64,000 bases of DNA. It comes from Roseofilum capinflatum BLCC-M114. Its GTDB lineage: Bacteria > Cyanobacteriota > Cyanobacteriia > Cyanobacteriales > Desertifilaceae. The translations under genes were made by a program, and so were the position numbers. The stretch spans positions 1 to 64,000 of the forward strand of contig NZ_JAQOSO010000011.1 of NCBI RefSeq assembly GCF_030068505.1, in the 5' to 3' direction. Position 1 is the first letter of the stretch, and each line of letters starts with the position of its first letter. Below, in pieces: positions 26,143-35,242 of the stretch. The notes under the pieces were generated by a model that saw nothing but the letters and a program-made list of their open reading frames with translations, ran no database searches and was not told where the DNA came from.

Positions 26143-26684
26143 TTTTTTGATCTCTCCAAAAACTGGAATAATAGAGGCAAAAGGCAACAGGCAACAGGCA
26201 ACAGTTACAGCACGTTGCTCTGCTCTGCGACACATATCGATCCCCCTAAATCCCCCTTAAAAAGGGGGACTTTTATTGCCCCCCCCTTAAAAAGGGGGAC
26301 TTTCGCTGCCTCCCCTTAAAAAGGGGGACTTTCGCTGCCTCCCCTTAAAAAGGGGGACTTTTATTGCCTCCCCTTAAAAAGGGGGACTTTCGCTGCCCCC
26401 CTTTTTAAGGGGGGTTGGGGGGATCTTCGCCTATCGAATCAAAGAGGTAAATTGAATCAAAGAGATAAAGATTCCAAAAATGAATTAAGGGGGGTAGAGA
26501 GTGGGAAGCAGTGCCACCTCTACCGGGAATCTTTACCTGAAAATAGAATGGGATAAAAGGGACTTAAAAATTGATCCCTGAATGTTAAAAAGCAATTTCA
26601 AAATGGATTATCTCAATTCTAGCAAACAAATTGTCAATGAGACAAGAGAATGTTGCTGATTTGTAACAGAAAAACCAAACTCAA
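26143..26684. other. intergenic region upstream of ppsA copy 1 with a tandem repeat array
   Basis: About 540 gene-free bases between ppsA copy 1 and gdhA. It has GGCAACA direct repeats (26177-26203), the 30-base array listed separately, and an AT-rich segment from 26440. The ppsA promoter must lie here. Nothing else was recognised. Confidence 0.7.
26251..26424. repeat. five-copy 29-30-bp tandem array with inverted end
   Basis: Five units starting near 26251, 26281, 26311, 26340 and 26369, each built on CCCCTTAAAAAGGGGGACTT followed by TTATTGCC or TCGCTGCC. Each unit is itself a hairpin. The array closes with an inverted copy (CCCCTTTTTAAGGGG, about 26398-26414). Two spacer variants alternate irregularly, as expected from unequal exchange. 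Confidence 0.9.
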
Positions 26685-27974
26685 TTACGGATATAAACCG
26701 CGATCGCTCAAAGCCTGAGCCACACGACCCACACCCAACGTATACGCCGCCAACCGTAACGGAATTCCCCGGTTTTGAGACTCTTCATAAACCCGATGAT
26801 ACGCCCGTACCATCAAGCCTTCCATCTCCTGGTTTACCCGTTCCTCATCCCAAAATACATAGGACTGGCCTTGTACCCATTCCAGATAGCTGACCACCAC
26901 ACCACCGGCATTAGCCAAAATATCCGGTAAAACCGTAATACCGCGACTTTGCAACAGTTGATCTGCAACCAGCGTCACCGGCCCATTTGCCGCTTCTGCC
27001 ACAATTTGCGCTTGAATCTGAGCCGCATTGTCTTCCGTAATCTGATTTTCCAGAGCTGCTGGAATTAAGACATCACAAGGCAAAGTTAACAGTTCCTCAT
27101 TAGTAATGAGTTCGCCACCGGGGAAGTTACCCATCGGCTGATGATGTTCAACCACATGCTGATACAAAGCGGGAATATCTAAGCCATTTTCGGCAAACAC
27201 GCCACCGGAAACATTAGAAACTGCTAACACTTTAGCGCCTGCTTCATGGAGTAACAGAGCAGCCGCACTACCCACATTACCGAAGCCTTGAATGACCACA
27301 GAAGCACCCGCCAAGGGTTTCCCCTGTTGCGCCAAAGCTTCCCGCACCACAATCATCACCCCTCGACCAGTTGCCTGTTGTCGTCCCTTGGAACCGCCTA
27401 CAGACAAGGGTTTACCCGTGACAATTCCGGGAACCGCATGACCGACATTCATGGAATAGGTATCCATCATCCAAGCCATTTCCCGCGCCGAAGTCCCCAT
27501 ATCGGGAGCCGGAATATCAACAGCCGGGCCAATATCCTTAATCAGTTCGCTGGTATAGCGGCGGGTAATGCGCTCTAGCTCACCCACGCTATATTGATTC
27601 GGGTCAATGGCAATACCGCCTTTAGCTCCGCCGTAGGGAATCCCCAGTAAGGCACATTTCCAGGTCATCAGCATGGCCAAAGATGAGACTTCCTGCAAGG
27701 TGACGGAGGGATGATAGCGCGTTCCTCCTTTGTAAGGGCCGAGAACATCGCAATGTTGGACTCGGTGTCCGGCTAAAACTTCTACTACTCCGGTATCAAG
27801 CTTAACGGGAATCGAAACCGTGACGACTTTACGGGGATTTTCCAAAACCACCAGAATACCCGGATCGATATTAAGTTCAGAACCGGCTTGCTGTAAGTAA
27901 CTACAGGTGCGATCCATAGGGCAAATATGGGCCGGAGTTGGAGGCTGGGGCATCTTAACTGAGGTGTTCATCAT
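26685..27974 (-). CDS. gdhA: glutamate dehydrogenase (Glu/Leu/Phe/Val dehydrogenase family)
   Basis: A 429-residue amino-acid dehydrogenase that interconverts 2-oxoglutarate plus ammonia and glutamate with NAD(P)H. Substrate-site motifs include GPYKGGTRYHP and MTWKCALLGIPYGGAKGGI, with the catalytic Lys in GGAKGG; the Rossmann domain has VIQGFGNVGSAAALLL (about residue 225). Length and motifs fit the hexameric GDH group. AGAGGTAA lies just before the ATG, and an alternative ATG is the second codon. It stands alone. Cofactor preference is not clear by eye. Confidence 0.92.
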   Translation of the reverse strand: MMNTSVKMPQPPTPAHICPMDRTCSYLQQAGSELNIDPGILVVLENPRKVVTVSIPVKLDTGVVEVLAGHRVQHCDVLGPYKGGTRYHPSVTLQEVSSLAMLMTWKCALLGIPYGGAKGGIAIDPNQYSVGELERITRRYTSELIKDIGPAVDIPAPDMGTSAREMAWMMDTYSMNVGHAVPGIVTGKPLSVGGSKGRQQATGRGVMIVVREALAQQGKPLAGASVVIQGFGNVGSAAALLLHEAGAKVLAVSNVSGGVFAENGLDIPALYQHVVEHHQPMGNFPGGELITNEELLTLPCDVLIPAALENQITEDNAAQIQAQIVAEAANGPVTLVADQLLQSRGITVLPDILANAGGVVVSYLEWVQGQSYVFWDEERVNQEMEGLMVRAYHRVYEESQNRGIPLRLAAYTLGVGRVAQALSDRGLYP

Positions 27975-28117
27975 CAGAGTTTACCTCTTATGCATGGTGT
28001 TAATTCAACCTTATAGCTCTACACTAGCTCAGAATTATAAAGAAAATCAAAAAACTGTAAATTTCGTAACAATTTGATATTATTTAACATAATTCTCATA
28101 ATTCCGGTCTCCCTGTG

Positions 28118-28138
28118 CCCTGAGCGGAGTCGAAGGGC
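28118..28138. repeat. TGAGCGGAGTCGAAG dispersed repeat
   Basis: The 15-mer at 28121-28135 is identical to the elements inserted in the RND exporter gene (2108-2119 region and 2154-2168). Confidence 0.75.
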
Positions 28139-28200
28139 AGATCTCCCGTATCCTTTGAAATGTGAGTTGTAGGGTGGGCAGGGTATAGAGCGATCGAAAT

Positions 28201-28494
28201 CTATTCTTCCAAGCTATCCGACAAATTACGATAACCACTAATCACACGCACGATTTCAATACCGTCTTCCATCACTCGATAGAAGATGATGTACCCCATC
28301 AACGGAGTACCCCGTAATCCGGGCTTCATATGAGCGTAAGAACGTCCAGAATAGGGAAACTTACTCAATTGCTGGCATTTGCGATGGAACCCCTCAACAA
28401 AGCGATCGCCTGCATCTACACTCTTTTCCAAAAAATAATTAGAAATTTCTTCTAAATCCTGACTTGCCCCAACCGTAATTCTTAAACGGCTCAT
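28201..28494 (-). CDS. RelE/ParE-family toxin
   Basis: A 97-residue toxin with the ParE/RelE pattern: N-terminal helices (ASQDLEEISNYFLEK), the turn FPYSGRSYAHMKPGLRG and strands ending YIIFYRVMEDGIEIVRVISGYRN. Family members poison gyrase (ParE) or cleave mRNA (RelE); the sequence is closer to ParE-like plasmid stabilisation proteins. Its ATG overlaps the antitoxin stop by four bases. Fragments of this gene's 3' half recur 0.8 kb away at 29017-29079. Confidence 0.85.
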   Translation of the reverse strand: MSRLRITVGASQDLEEISNYFLEKSVDAGDRFVEGFHRKCQQLSKFPYSGRSYAHMKPGLRGTPLMGYIIFYRVMEDGIEIVRVISGYRNLSDSLEE

Positions 28495-28781
28495 TGTTCC
28501 TGCTCTCTAGCTGATAAGACTTTCTGTCGAAGTTGAGCAATAACGGTTTCTCCATCTAATACGTCCCCTCGTTTTGACTGCTCCAATCCTTCTTCTAGCT
28601 TTTGTCGAGTGTGTTCTAACCATTGTAAGTATTGGGAATTGTTCTCTGGTTCTTCTAATTCAGTTTCATCAACCAGAAGTATTAAGGCCGCATCCAGGGC
28701 CTCTTGCAGTGAAGCATACCGTCCTTGTTTGACTAGCAACGTTAACACTTGGGTTTGTTCTTCACTTAAGGCGATCATCAT
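28491..28781 (-). CDS. ParD-like antitoxin
   Basis: A 96-residue partner of the toxin, with a ribbon-helix-helix-like N-terminus (MIALSEEQTQVLTLLVKQGRYASLQE, residues 2-27) and a long charged helical tail that would wrap the toxin. The start is taken at ATG 28781 behind GCAGG; the codon after it is also ATG. Toxin and antitoxin form an ATGA-coupled operon, antitoxin first. Confidence 0.8.
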   Translation of the reverse strand: MMIALSEEQTQVLTLLVKQGRYASLQEALDAALILLVDETELEEPENNSQYLQWLEHTRQKLEEGLEQSKRGDVLDGETVIAQLRQKVLSAREQEQ

Positions 28782-28921
28782 GATACCTGCTACATTGTCT
28801 GGGTGAGCCAAATTCCCCTTATTCTAAACCAGAACCTTAATCAGTCATCTCCCCATTTCCCCATTCCCGTATGATGGATAAAGAGTGAAGAGCTTGATGA
28901 CCTTTGAGATCTTAGCCCCCA

Positions 28922-29100
28922 AGTTGTAGGGTGGGCAGGGTATAGAGCGATCGAAGTTAAACCAATGGCTGATGCTCCTGCCCATCTATGCGCTATCCTC
29001 TGACTTGTACCAGAAGTCTATTCTTCCAAGCTATCCGAGTACCCCGTAATCCAGGCTTCATATGAGCATAAGAACGTCCTGAGTAAGGGCCGAGAACATC
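28922..29100. pseudogene. mosaic of fragments copied from the gdhA / toxin region
   Basis: Four short stretches match nearby upstream DNA: 28922-28955 is identical to 28165-28198; 29017-29038 to 28200-28221 (toxin 3' end); 29037-29079 to 28305-28347 of the toxin gene with about two changes; and 29084-29100 to 27733-27749 inside gdhA. Order is kept for the first three with deletions between them. This is a decayed, internally deleted duplicate, not a gene. Confidence 0.7.
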
Positions 29101-29172
29101 CCCCCCTTGCCTTTTGCCTTTTGCCTAAGACTGTGGCAAGGTTTGAAACAGACTCGAACCACAGGCCAAACC

Positions 29173-29721
29173 ATGCCCTTTCAACCCGAACCCGCCGAAA
29201 AACTCAAACAACGCTTCTTCTACCAAGGACGTAAATTCAGCTTCGAGGGAGCAACCTTGCGCCTTCCCAATGGAGTGGTTGGCGACTGGGAATGCATCCA
29301 TCATCCCGGAGGCGCTCTAGCTGTACCCGTCACCCCAGACGGAAAATTAGTTCTTGTGCGTCAATATCGCTTTGCTGCACAGGGACGGTTACTCGAATTT
29401 CCGGCTGGAACCGTAGAACCCCATGAAGATCCCGCCGAAACCATTAAACGGGAAATTGAAGAAGAAACCGGTTATCGTAGTCATCAATGGCGTAAACTCG
29501 GACAATTTTTCCTTGCTCCTGGCTATTCTGATGAAATTATTTATGCTTTTTTAGCCCAAGATCTCGAACCCTTACCCAATCCTCCCCAGCAAGATGAAGA
29601 TGAAGATATAGAGACTGTGTTAATGACTCCCGAAGACTTACAACAAGCGATTTTAGACGGGGAGCAAGTCGATGCTAAGTCGATTTCGGCATTTGTTTTA
29701 GCTCGTCCCTTCCTGAGCTAA
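29173..29721 (+). CDS. NUDIX hydrolase, ADP-ribose pyrophosphatase-like
   Basis: A 182-residue NUDIX enzyme. The NUDIX box runs from GTVEPHED to REIEEETGY (about residues 76-98), with the G-x5-E-x7-REUxEExGU spacing intact. VLVRQYRFAAQGRLLEFPAG before it is typical of ADP-ribose or related nucleoside-diphosphate-sugar pyrophosphatases. It would hydrolyse such compounds in the cytoplasm. ATG 29173 (MPFQPEPAEK) is preferred; the frame extends to 29107 through repeat-like DNA. Confidence 0.88.
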   Translation: MPFQPEPAEKLKQRFFYQGRKFSFEGATLRLPNGVVGDWECIHHPGGALAVPVTPDGKLVLVRQYRFAAQGRLLEFPAGTVEPHEDPAETIKREIEEETGYRSHQWRKLGQFFLAPGYSDEIIYAFLAQDLEPLPNPPQQDEDEDIETVLMTPEDLQQAILDGEQVDAKSISAFVLARPFLS

Positions 29722-30058
29722 GGGTTATACTATTTTCTTGCCCTCTCTCTAAAGCTCTCTTCGAGGGGAGGTTTGAATACTCTAATTAAAAACCTAGGGA
29801 GCAAGATGCTCCCACTCCAGTAATATGAAAGGATTGAGGGAGTGAGGACATCTGTCCCGCTAGTTACAGCGCTTTGCGCTGTTAAGTAATGAGTAATGAG
29901 TAAGAAAGTCCATCTGAGTGTTGTCTAAGGGCGGATTGAGGGCGCTTCAAATGTACCCCATAGCATCGAAAACTGCTGTATACCCTTTTACCGGATTTGA
30001 TATGATTTTTTCTGTTGTCGCTGACATGAAAATTTTTAATTTTTAATTCATATAATCT
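29722..30058. other. intergenic region with dispersed hairpins
   Basis: 337 bases without a gene. It contains AGGGAGCAAGATGCTCCC (29796-29813), in the opposite orientation to the copies near 39.3-39.6 kb, CAGCGCTTTGCGCTG (29867-29881), a TAATGAG direct repeat and ATTTTTA repeats before the ABC exporter start. Confidence 0.75.
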
Positions 30059-31885
30059 ATGCCTTCCTCCTCTCCTGCACAAAACCCTCGCCGTAAACAG
30101 AATGACTGGCAGCTTTTAATGCGCCTGGTTCCCTATGCCCGTCGCCATGGAAAATTACTGACGGTCTCCTTAATTTTATTGTTGCCCCTATCCTTGGCTG
30201 GTGCGGTTCAGCCTTTGATTGTTGGGCAAGCGGTTTCTAAACTCAAGAGTGAACCCACTTGGGATATTTTAGATTCCTTATCGGTGTCTGCCAGTATTAA
30301 TCTGTTAGGCGGTTTACTTCTCTTCACGATTCTCTTTCGGCTCCTGTTTGCTGGGCTACAAGGGTTTATGATTCAAAAGGTCGGGCAACAGTTAACGGCA
30401 GATATACGCAATGATTTATTTGACCATGTGACTGCGTTGGCGGTGAAATTTTTCGATCGCACCCCTGTGGGTAGCCTGATTACCCGGTTAACCAATGACG
30501 TGGAAGCCCTGGGAGAGGTCTTTTCCACGGGGGCGATCGGGATTATTAATGATATTGTCTCTATTGTGGTGATTGGCGTGGTCATGTTTCGCCAACAATG
30601 GCAACTAGCCCTTCTCTTAATTGCCCTGCTGGTTCCCGTCACTTTACTGATTATTTACTTTCAACAGCAATATCGAACCTCCAATTATCTGGCTAGGGAA
30701 GAGTTATCTAAGCTCAATGCCCAATTCCAAGAGAATATTATTGGTATTGATGTTGTCCAACTCTTTCGCCGCGAGCGTTTTAATCAAGAACTGTTTCGGA
30801 AGAACAATCAACGGTTTATTGAAGCCATTGATAAGACTATCTTCTACGATTCTGCGGTTTCTGCTACCTTAGAATGGATTGCCCTAGTTGCCGTTGCAGG
30901 GGTTCTCGGTTTAGGCGGAATGCTTATTCTGCAAGATAAACTGACGTTTGGTATCCTCTCAGAATTTATTCTTTTTGCTCCCCGATTTTTCGACCCTCTG
31001 CGCCGGTTTGCAGAAAAATTCACCATGTTTCAATCAGGATTTACTGCTATTGAACGGATTAATGAACTGCTCAACCAGCCCATTGATATCCGAGATCCAG
31101 AATCAGAAAAACGTCAAAATTTACAAGCTTCTGATTTAGATATTTCGGAGGGTAAAATTGGTGAAATTCGGTTTGAGGATGTTTGGTTTGCCTACAAAAA
31201 TGATGAATTTGTGATTAAAAATCTAGATTTCACCATTCGCCCTGGGGAAAAAATTGCCCTGGTGGGGCCAACGGGAGCGGGAAAAAGTTCGGTGATTCGT
31301 CTGTTGTGTCGTTTGTATGAACCCACCTATGGGCGAATTTTAGTGGATGGCGTTGATATTCGCCATTTACCCCAGCAAGAACTGCGCCGTCATATTGGGG
31401 TGATTTTACAGGATGGTTTTCTATTTTCTGGGGATGTGAAAAGTAATATTGCTCTGGGTGAATCCTATCCGTTGTCCCAAATTCAAGATGCGGCCAAATT
31501 GACGAATATTAACCGCTTTATTGAAGAGTTGCCCCAAGGATATGATACGCAGTTACGGGAAAGGGGCACGAATTTATCGAGCGGACAAAAACAGTTGTTA
31601 GCTTTTGCACGGGTGGCGATTCGCAATCCGAAGATCTTGGTGTTGGATGAGGCAACGTCTAGTTTAGATGTGGGAACGGAAGCGTTAGTTCAAGAAGCTC
31701 TCGACCAGCTTTTAATCAATCGAACGGCGATTATTATCGCCCATCGCTTATCGACGATTCGTAATGTAGACCGAATTTTTGTGTTGAAACAAGGTGCATT
31801 AATCGAAACGGGAACCCATGAATCTTTATTGGCTCAAAAGGGTTTATATGCGAGTTTATATCAGTTGCAAATGTTGGGAAGTTAG
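30059..31885 (+). CDS. ABC exporter half-transporter (permease-ATPase fusion)
   Basis: A 608-residue type IV ABC exporter subunit that would work as a dimer. Residues 20-330 form the six-helix membrane domain (FFDRTPVGSLITRLTND is a coupling-helix region). The ATPase domain has Walker A GPTGAGKSS (about residue 403), Q-loop VILQDGFLFSG, signature NLSSGQKQ, Walker B ILVLDEATSS and the switch His in IIAHRLST. Multidrug or lipid substrates are typical, but the actual one is unknown. It stands alone on the plus strand. Confidence 0.93.
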   Translation: MPSSSPAQNPRRKQNDWQLLMRLVPYARRHGKLLTVSLILLLPLSLAGAVQPLIVGQAVSKLKSEPTWDILDSLSVSASINLLGGLLLFTILFRLLFAGLQGFMIQKVGQQLTADIRNDLFDHVTALAVKFFDRTPVGSLITRLTNDVEALGEVFSTGAIGIINDIVSIVVIGVVMFRQQWQLALLLIALLVPVTLLIIYFQQQYRTSNYLAREELSKLNAQFQENIIGIDVVQLFRRERFNQELFRKNNQRFIEAIDKTIFYDSAVSATLEWIALVAVAGVLGLGGMLILQDKLTFGILSEFILFAPRFFDPLRRFAEKFTMFQSGFTAIERINELLNQPIDIRDPESEKRQNLQASDLDISEGKIGEIRFEDVWFAYKNDEFVIKNLDFTIRPGEKIALVGPTGAGKSSVIRLLCRLYEPTYGRILVDGVDIRHLPQQELRRHIGVILQDGFLFSGDVKSNIALGESYPLSQIQDAAKLTNINRFIEELPQGYDTQLRERGTNLSSGQKQLLAFARVAIRNPKILVLDEATSSLDVGTEALVQEALDQLLINRTAIIIAHRLSTIRNVDRIFVLKQGALIETGTHESLLAQKGLYASLYQLQMLGS

Positions 31886-31903
31886 TACCCTACTCATTAC
31901 TTA

Positions 31904-31918
31904 CAGCGCTTCGCGCTA
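31904..31918. repeat. GCGCTTCGCGC hairpin repeat next to GGCAAAA repeats
   Basis: CAGCGCTTCGCGCTA followed by several GGCAAAAG/GGCAAGAG units up to about 31949. It lies between convergent genes and may act as a weak transcription barrier. Confidence 0.7.
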
Positions 31919-32015
31919 GGCAAAAGGCAAGAGGCAAAAGGCAAAAGTCTTGTTGCAAAAGGTTTTGAGCGTTCAACCCTGTATTCCATAACAGAGCAAA
32001 GTGCTGTATTACTCG

Positions 32016-32804
32016 TTACTTATTACTGATTAACCGTTGGCCTGTTCGGAGAATTTGACCGGCTAAGATGGCGGCTCCAAACCCGTTATCGATATTAACG
32101 ACTCCAATGCCTGCGGCACAGGAGTTGAGCATGGTGAGCAGGGGGGCTAATCCGTTAAAACTGGCTCCATAACCGATACTGGTGGGTACGGCAATGACGG
32201 GGGAGCCGACTAAACCGGCGACGACACTGGGTAGAGCGCCTTCCATGCCGGCGACTACAATCAGTACATGGGCTTGGTCTAAAACGGCACGATTACTGAG
32301 GAGGCGATGAATACCGGCGACCCCGACATCCCAAAGCCGTTGAACATGAAATCCTGAGAGTTCGGCGGTAATGGCGGCTTCTTCGGCAACGGCTAAATCG
32401 GCGGTTCCGGCTGAGAGAATACCGATGGTTCCGGGGTGATGAATATGGGGACTGCCGATCGCACAGATCCGAGCCATGGGATAGTAGATCAGATGGGGTA
32501 CGCGCTCGTCTAATTGATGATACACATCCGGTTCAATGCGAGTTGCCATGACGATGCGTTCCCCTTGACGCATGGTATTCATAATCTGGGCGATTTGATC
32601 GGGGGTTTTTCCTGGCCCCCATATGACTTCTGGAAAACCGGTTCTGAGGGCCCGATGATGGTCAATGCGAGCAAATTCATCTTCCTGTTTGCTTGCGGAT
32701 ACGGGTTCAAAATCAAAGTATTTGAGTTTATTGAGGGCCAATTCTGGGGTCATTTCACCCCCGGCAACTGCTTCTAAAAGGGCATGTAATTCTTCATTTC
32801 TCAT
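32016..32804 (-). CDS. larB: LarB-type nickel-pincer cofactor biosynthesis protein
   Basis: A 262-residue PurE-like carboxylase/hydrolase. In the Lar pathway LarB carboxylates nicotinic acid adenine dinucleotide and releases AMP, the first step toward the nickel-pincer nucleotide of lactate racemase. The C-terminal PurE-like domain shows ILSAGTADLAVAEEA, VAGMEGALPSVVAGLV and the conserved Cys in NSCAAGIGVVNIDNGFGAA. ATG 32804 is chosen because GAGGGA precedes it; longer starts would overlap the upstream gene. It is 14 bases downstream of the peptide-binding protein gene. LarA, LarC and LarE genes are not in this window. Confidence 0.9.
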   Translation of the reverse strand: MRNEELHALLEAVAGGEMTPELALNKLKYFDFEPVSASKQEDEFARIDHHRALRTGFPEVIWGPGKTPDQIAQIMNTMRQGERIVMATRIEPDVYHQLDERVPHLIYYPMARICAIGSPHIHHPGTIGILSAGTADLAVAEEAAITAELSGFHVQRLWDVGVAGIHRLLSNRAVLDQAHVLIVVAGMEGALPSVVAGLVGSPVIAVPTSIGYGASFNGLAPLLTMLNSCAAGIGVVNIDNGFGAAILAGQILRTGQRLISNK

Positions 32805-32817
32805 TACTGATCCCTCA

Positions 32818-34584
32818 TTACTCATCAACAATCCGGAGTTCATCGATATTCCACAATGCACCACCGAGGGCAGAATACTGAATCGGTTGAATGTGATCGC
32901 GCACAGCAGTCATCGATAGTTGATTGACCAAATAAATATAGGGTAAGTTTTCTTTGACTAATTGTTGAATTTCTGCATAAATTTGCTTACGCTTGCTTTC
33001 CTCTAATTCTTGCGCTCCTTTAATATAGAGATCGGCAATTTTCTGCTCCCAAGGGTCAGGTTTCCAGCCTTGGATTGGCGGTTGTCCGGGTTGTGGTTGT
33101 TGATTAAAACTATGTAAGGGGCCATCGAGAGACCAGATATTGGCGCTACTATTCGGTTCCACACCACCTCCTCCAAAACCGATAATATGGGCATCCCAAT
33201 CTAGGGTATTACCGAGTTTATCCACTAGGGTACTAAAGGCAATCGGTTGGAAATCGACTTGAATACCAATTTTGCTTAAATCTTGCTTAATTTGTACGCC
33301 TAATGCTTCCCTAGTTTTATTTCCTGCATTGGTGAGCAGTGTAAAGCGCACGGGATTACCTCGATCGTCTTCTAATTGTCCCTGGCTGTTATACTGAAAA
33401 CCGGCTTCTTGTAACAGAGACTGGGCTTTTTCCTGATTAAAGTTATAGATTTTTAAGCCTTCTTCGGGGGATAAGTAGTAGGGACTTTGTACGGGAATAT
33501 GAGAATACTGGGGTTCTCCTAATCCTCGATAGATATTGTTGACCATGGTTTGTCGGTCTATGGCGTAGGCGATCGCCTGCCGAAACTTGACTTCATTAAA
33601 CCATCGGGATTTGATTGGATCGACCAAGGGTTGGCCATCCCGACTGGCTTTATTCAAATTAAATGTAATAAATACGGAACTCAGAGTGGGTTCTCGTCCA
33701 TAGATGGTGAATTGGCCTCGATCTTCTTCTTTCTTTAACAGAGAAAAATATTCAGGCGAAACATCGACTAAATCTAAGCTCCCGGAACGGAATTGGAGGA
33801 AACTGGTATCGGTGGATTCTACAATTTGCCAAATAATGCGATCGATATAGGGGAGGCGATCGCCCTGTTCATTGGTTTTCCAATAGTAGGGATTACGCTT
33901 AAAAATTACCCGTTGAGTGGTATTATATCGATTTAATTGATAGGCTCCATTAACTACAATTTCTTCTACTGGGGTGTCTGTTCCCCATGTCGATAAAAAG
34001 ATGGGATTACCTTGGGAGTCTTGGGTCTCTATAGTAGATTTTAATACATGGGCGGGTAAAATCGGTAAACCGGTACTGCGTAAAAAGGGGGCAAAGGCTT
34101 CAGGAATAGTAAATTCTACTCGTCGGTCATCTAATTTTCTCACGGTGGGTAGGGCGCGACTTTCACCAACCATCAGCACAAATCTGGCTGAGGTGGGAAT
34201 GGCATCATTGAGATACACATCGTTGTAGCTAAACAGGACATCATCAGCCGTGAGGGGATGACCGTCTGACCATTGCAAACCGTCCCGAAGGGTAAAGACA
34301 ATACGCTTCCCTTGATTGGAAATTTCCCAAGATTCAGCTAATCCGGGTTCAATGGCTCCGGTTAATCCATTCGTTTCTACGAGTCCTTCGTAGGTGAGTG
34401 CAAAAATGTTGGGAGACTCTTGACTGAGGGCGTAGTTAAAGGTTTTAAGATCGCTGAGAATGGCTTGCACCAGTTGCGGTACTTCAGAAGCAGAAGAGCG
34501 AAACGCAGTAGTGCTACAGGCGGATAAGGCGATCGCCATGACCACCAGTAGCACTCCTATCCATCGACGATACCCGATCACCAT
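32818..34584 (-). CDS. ABC transporter peptide-binding lipoprotein (SBP family 5)
   Basis: A 588-residue extracytoplasmic solute-binding protein of the OppA/DppA type. The start MVIGYRRWIG, a hydrophobic core and the lipobox LSAC (Cys23) mark a lipoprotein. Family motifs include the AEPGLAESWEISNQGK-like segment near residue 82, FTLRDGLQWSDGHPLTADDVLFS and IPEAFAPFLRS. Such proteins bind peptides or nickel chelates and deliver them to an ABC permease, which is not encoded nearby. Its gene is 14 bases ahead of larB; a nickel link is tempting but not shown by the sequence. Confidence 0.88.
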   Translation of the reverse strand: MVIGYRRWIGVLLVVMAIALSACSTTAFRSSASEVPQLVQAILSDLKTFNYALSQESPNIFALTYEGLVETNGLTGAIEPGLAESWEISNQGKRIVFTLRDGLQWSDGHPLTADDVLFSYNDVYLNDAIPTSARFVLMVGESRALPTVRKLDDRRVEFTIPEAFAPFLRSTGLPILPAHVLKSTIETQDSQGNPIFLSTWGTDTPVEEIVVNGAYQLNRYNTTQRVIFKRNPYYWKTNEQGDRLPYIDRIIWQIVESTDTSFLQFRSGSLDLVDVSPEYFSLLKKEEDRGQFTIYGREPTLSSVFITFNLNKASRDGQPLVDPIKSRWFNEVKFRQAIAYAIDRQTMVNNIYRGLGEPQYSHIPVQSPYYLSPEEGLKIYNFNQEKAQSLLQEAGFQYNSQGQLEDDRGNPVRFTLLTNAGNKTREALGVQIKQDLSKIGIQVDFQPIAFSTLVDKLGNTLDWDAHIIGFGGGGVEPNSSANIWSLDGPLHSFNQQPQPGQPPIQGWKPDPWEQKIADLYIKGAQELEESKRKQIYAEIQQLVKENLPYIYLVNQLSMTAVRDHIQPIQYSALGGALWNIDELRIVDE

Positions 34585-34660
34585 ATGCCTGTCTCTGTCT
34601 GAAGCTGCTTATTGATTGTACAGCAGACCTACGATCCTCTTCTAGGGTGAACTTCTGGCA

Positions 34661-35242
34661 TTAATATTCACGGGCTAAATACTGCCATTCCAAAATAATC
34701 ACAGCCGGAACTGAAATCTGAGTTTCCCCATTGTCCACGGGCAAAGATAGCTCTAGGGAACCCGAAGCGGAAACCGACTTTAGAATATCGGTTAACTCAT
34801 ACTGTCCCACATTGGGGGCAGGAGCCTGATCTGCAAAAACATCAGCAGCGCTCAACTGATTACCCTTGCTATCTTTCAGGTTTAGAGGAGCGGGATGTTG
34901 AAACACGGTTTGATCGGGAAATCCCACTAAGCGTAACTGAACATTGGCTAATTCTCCGACTTTGATCCGCTTAAACAGAATGACTTGCCAGGTTTTACCC
35001 TTAGTATCTCGCAAGCTATGGCGAGATTGATAGAGGGTTTGTCCTGGAGCTTCGACTTGTCGGCGAATTAGAGCCGATGCAGGTTGGGAAACTAGGAGGG
35101 TAGAGGGGAGGAGGAAGAGCAACAGAGCGACTAGAACGGCAATCAACCATCGTCTGCGATGAGGTAAATGAGGTAGATTTGATCTCCCTGAATCTCTGGT
35201 TTTAAGGGGGACTTGAACAGTAGAAGGGTGGGTCACGTTCAT
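34661..35242 (-). CDS. DUF3122 exported protein
   Basis: A 193-residue protein. After about 30 polar residues there is one hydrophobic segment (about 31-52), and the mature part starts near ALIRRQVEAPGQTLYQSRHSLRD, typical of cyanobacterial DUF3122 proteins, whose function is not known to me. It would lie in the periplasm or thylakoid lumen. The ATG overlaps the stop of the haem-binding gene by four bases, so the two are co-translated and may work together. Confidence 0.75.
   Translation of the reverse strand: MNVTHPSTVQVPLKTRDSGRSNLPHLPHRRRWLIAVLVALLLFLLPSTLLVSQPASALIRRQVEAPGQTLYQSRHSLRDTKGKTWQVILFKRIKVGELANVQLRLVGFPDQTVFQHPAPLNLKDSKGNQLSAADVFADQAPAPNVGQYELTDILKSVSASGSLELSLPVDNGETQISVPAVIILEWQYLAREY

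Noticed and set aside
26251-26424. Possible CRISPR array
   Set aside because: The 30-base units are contiguous with near-constant sequence and no unique spacers; it is a tandem repeat.
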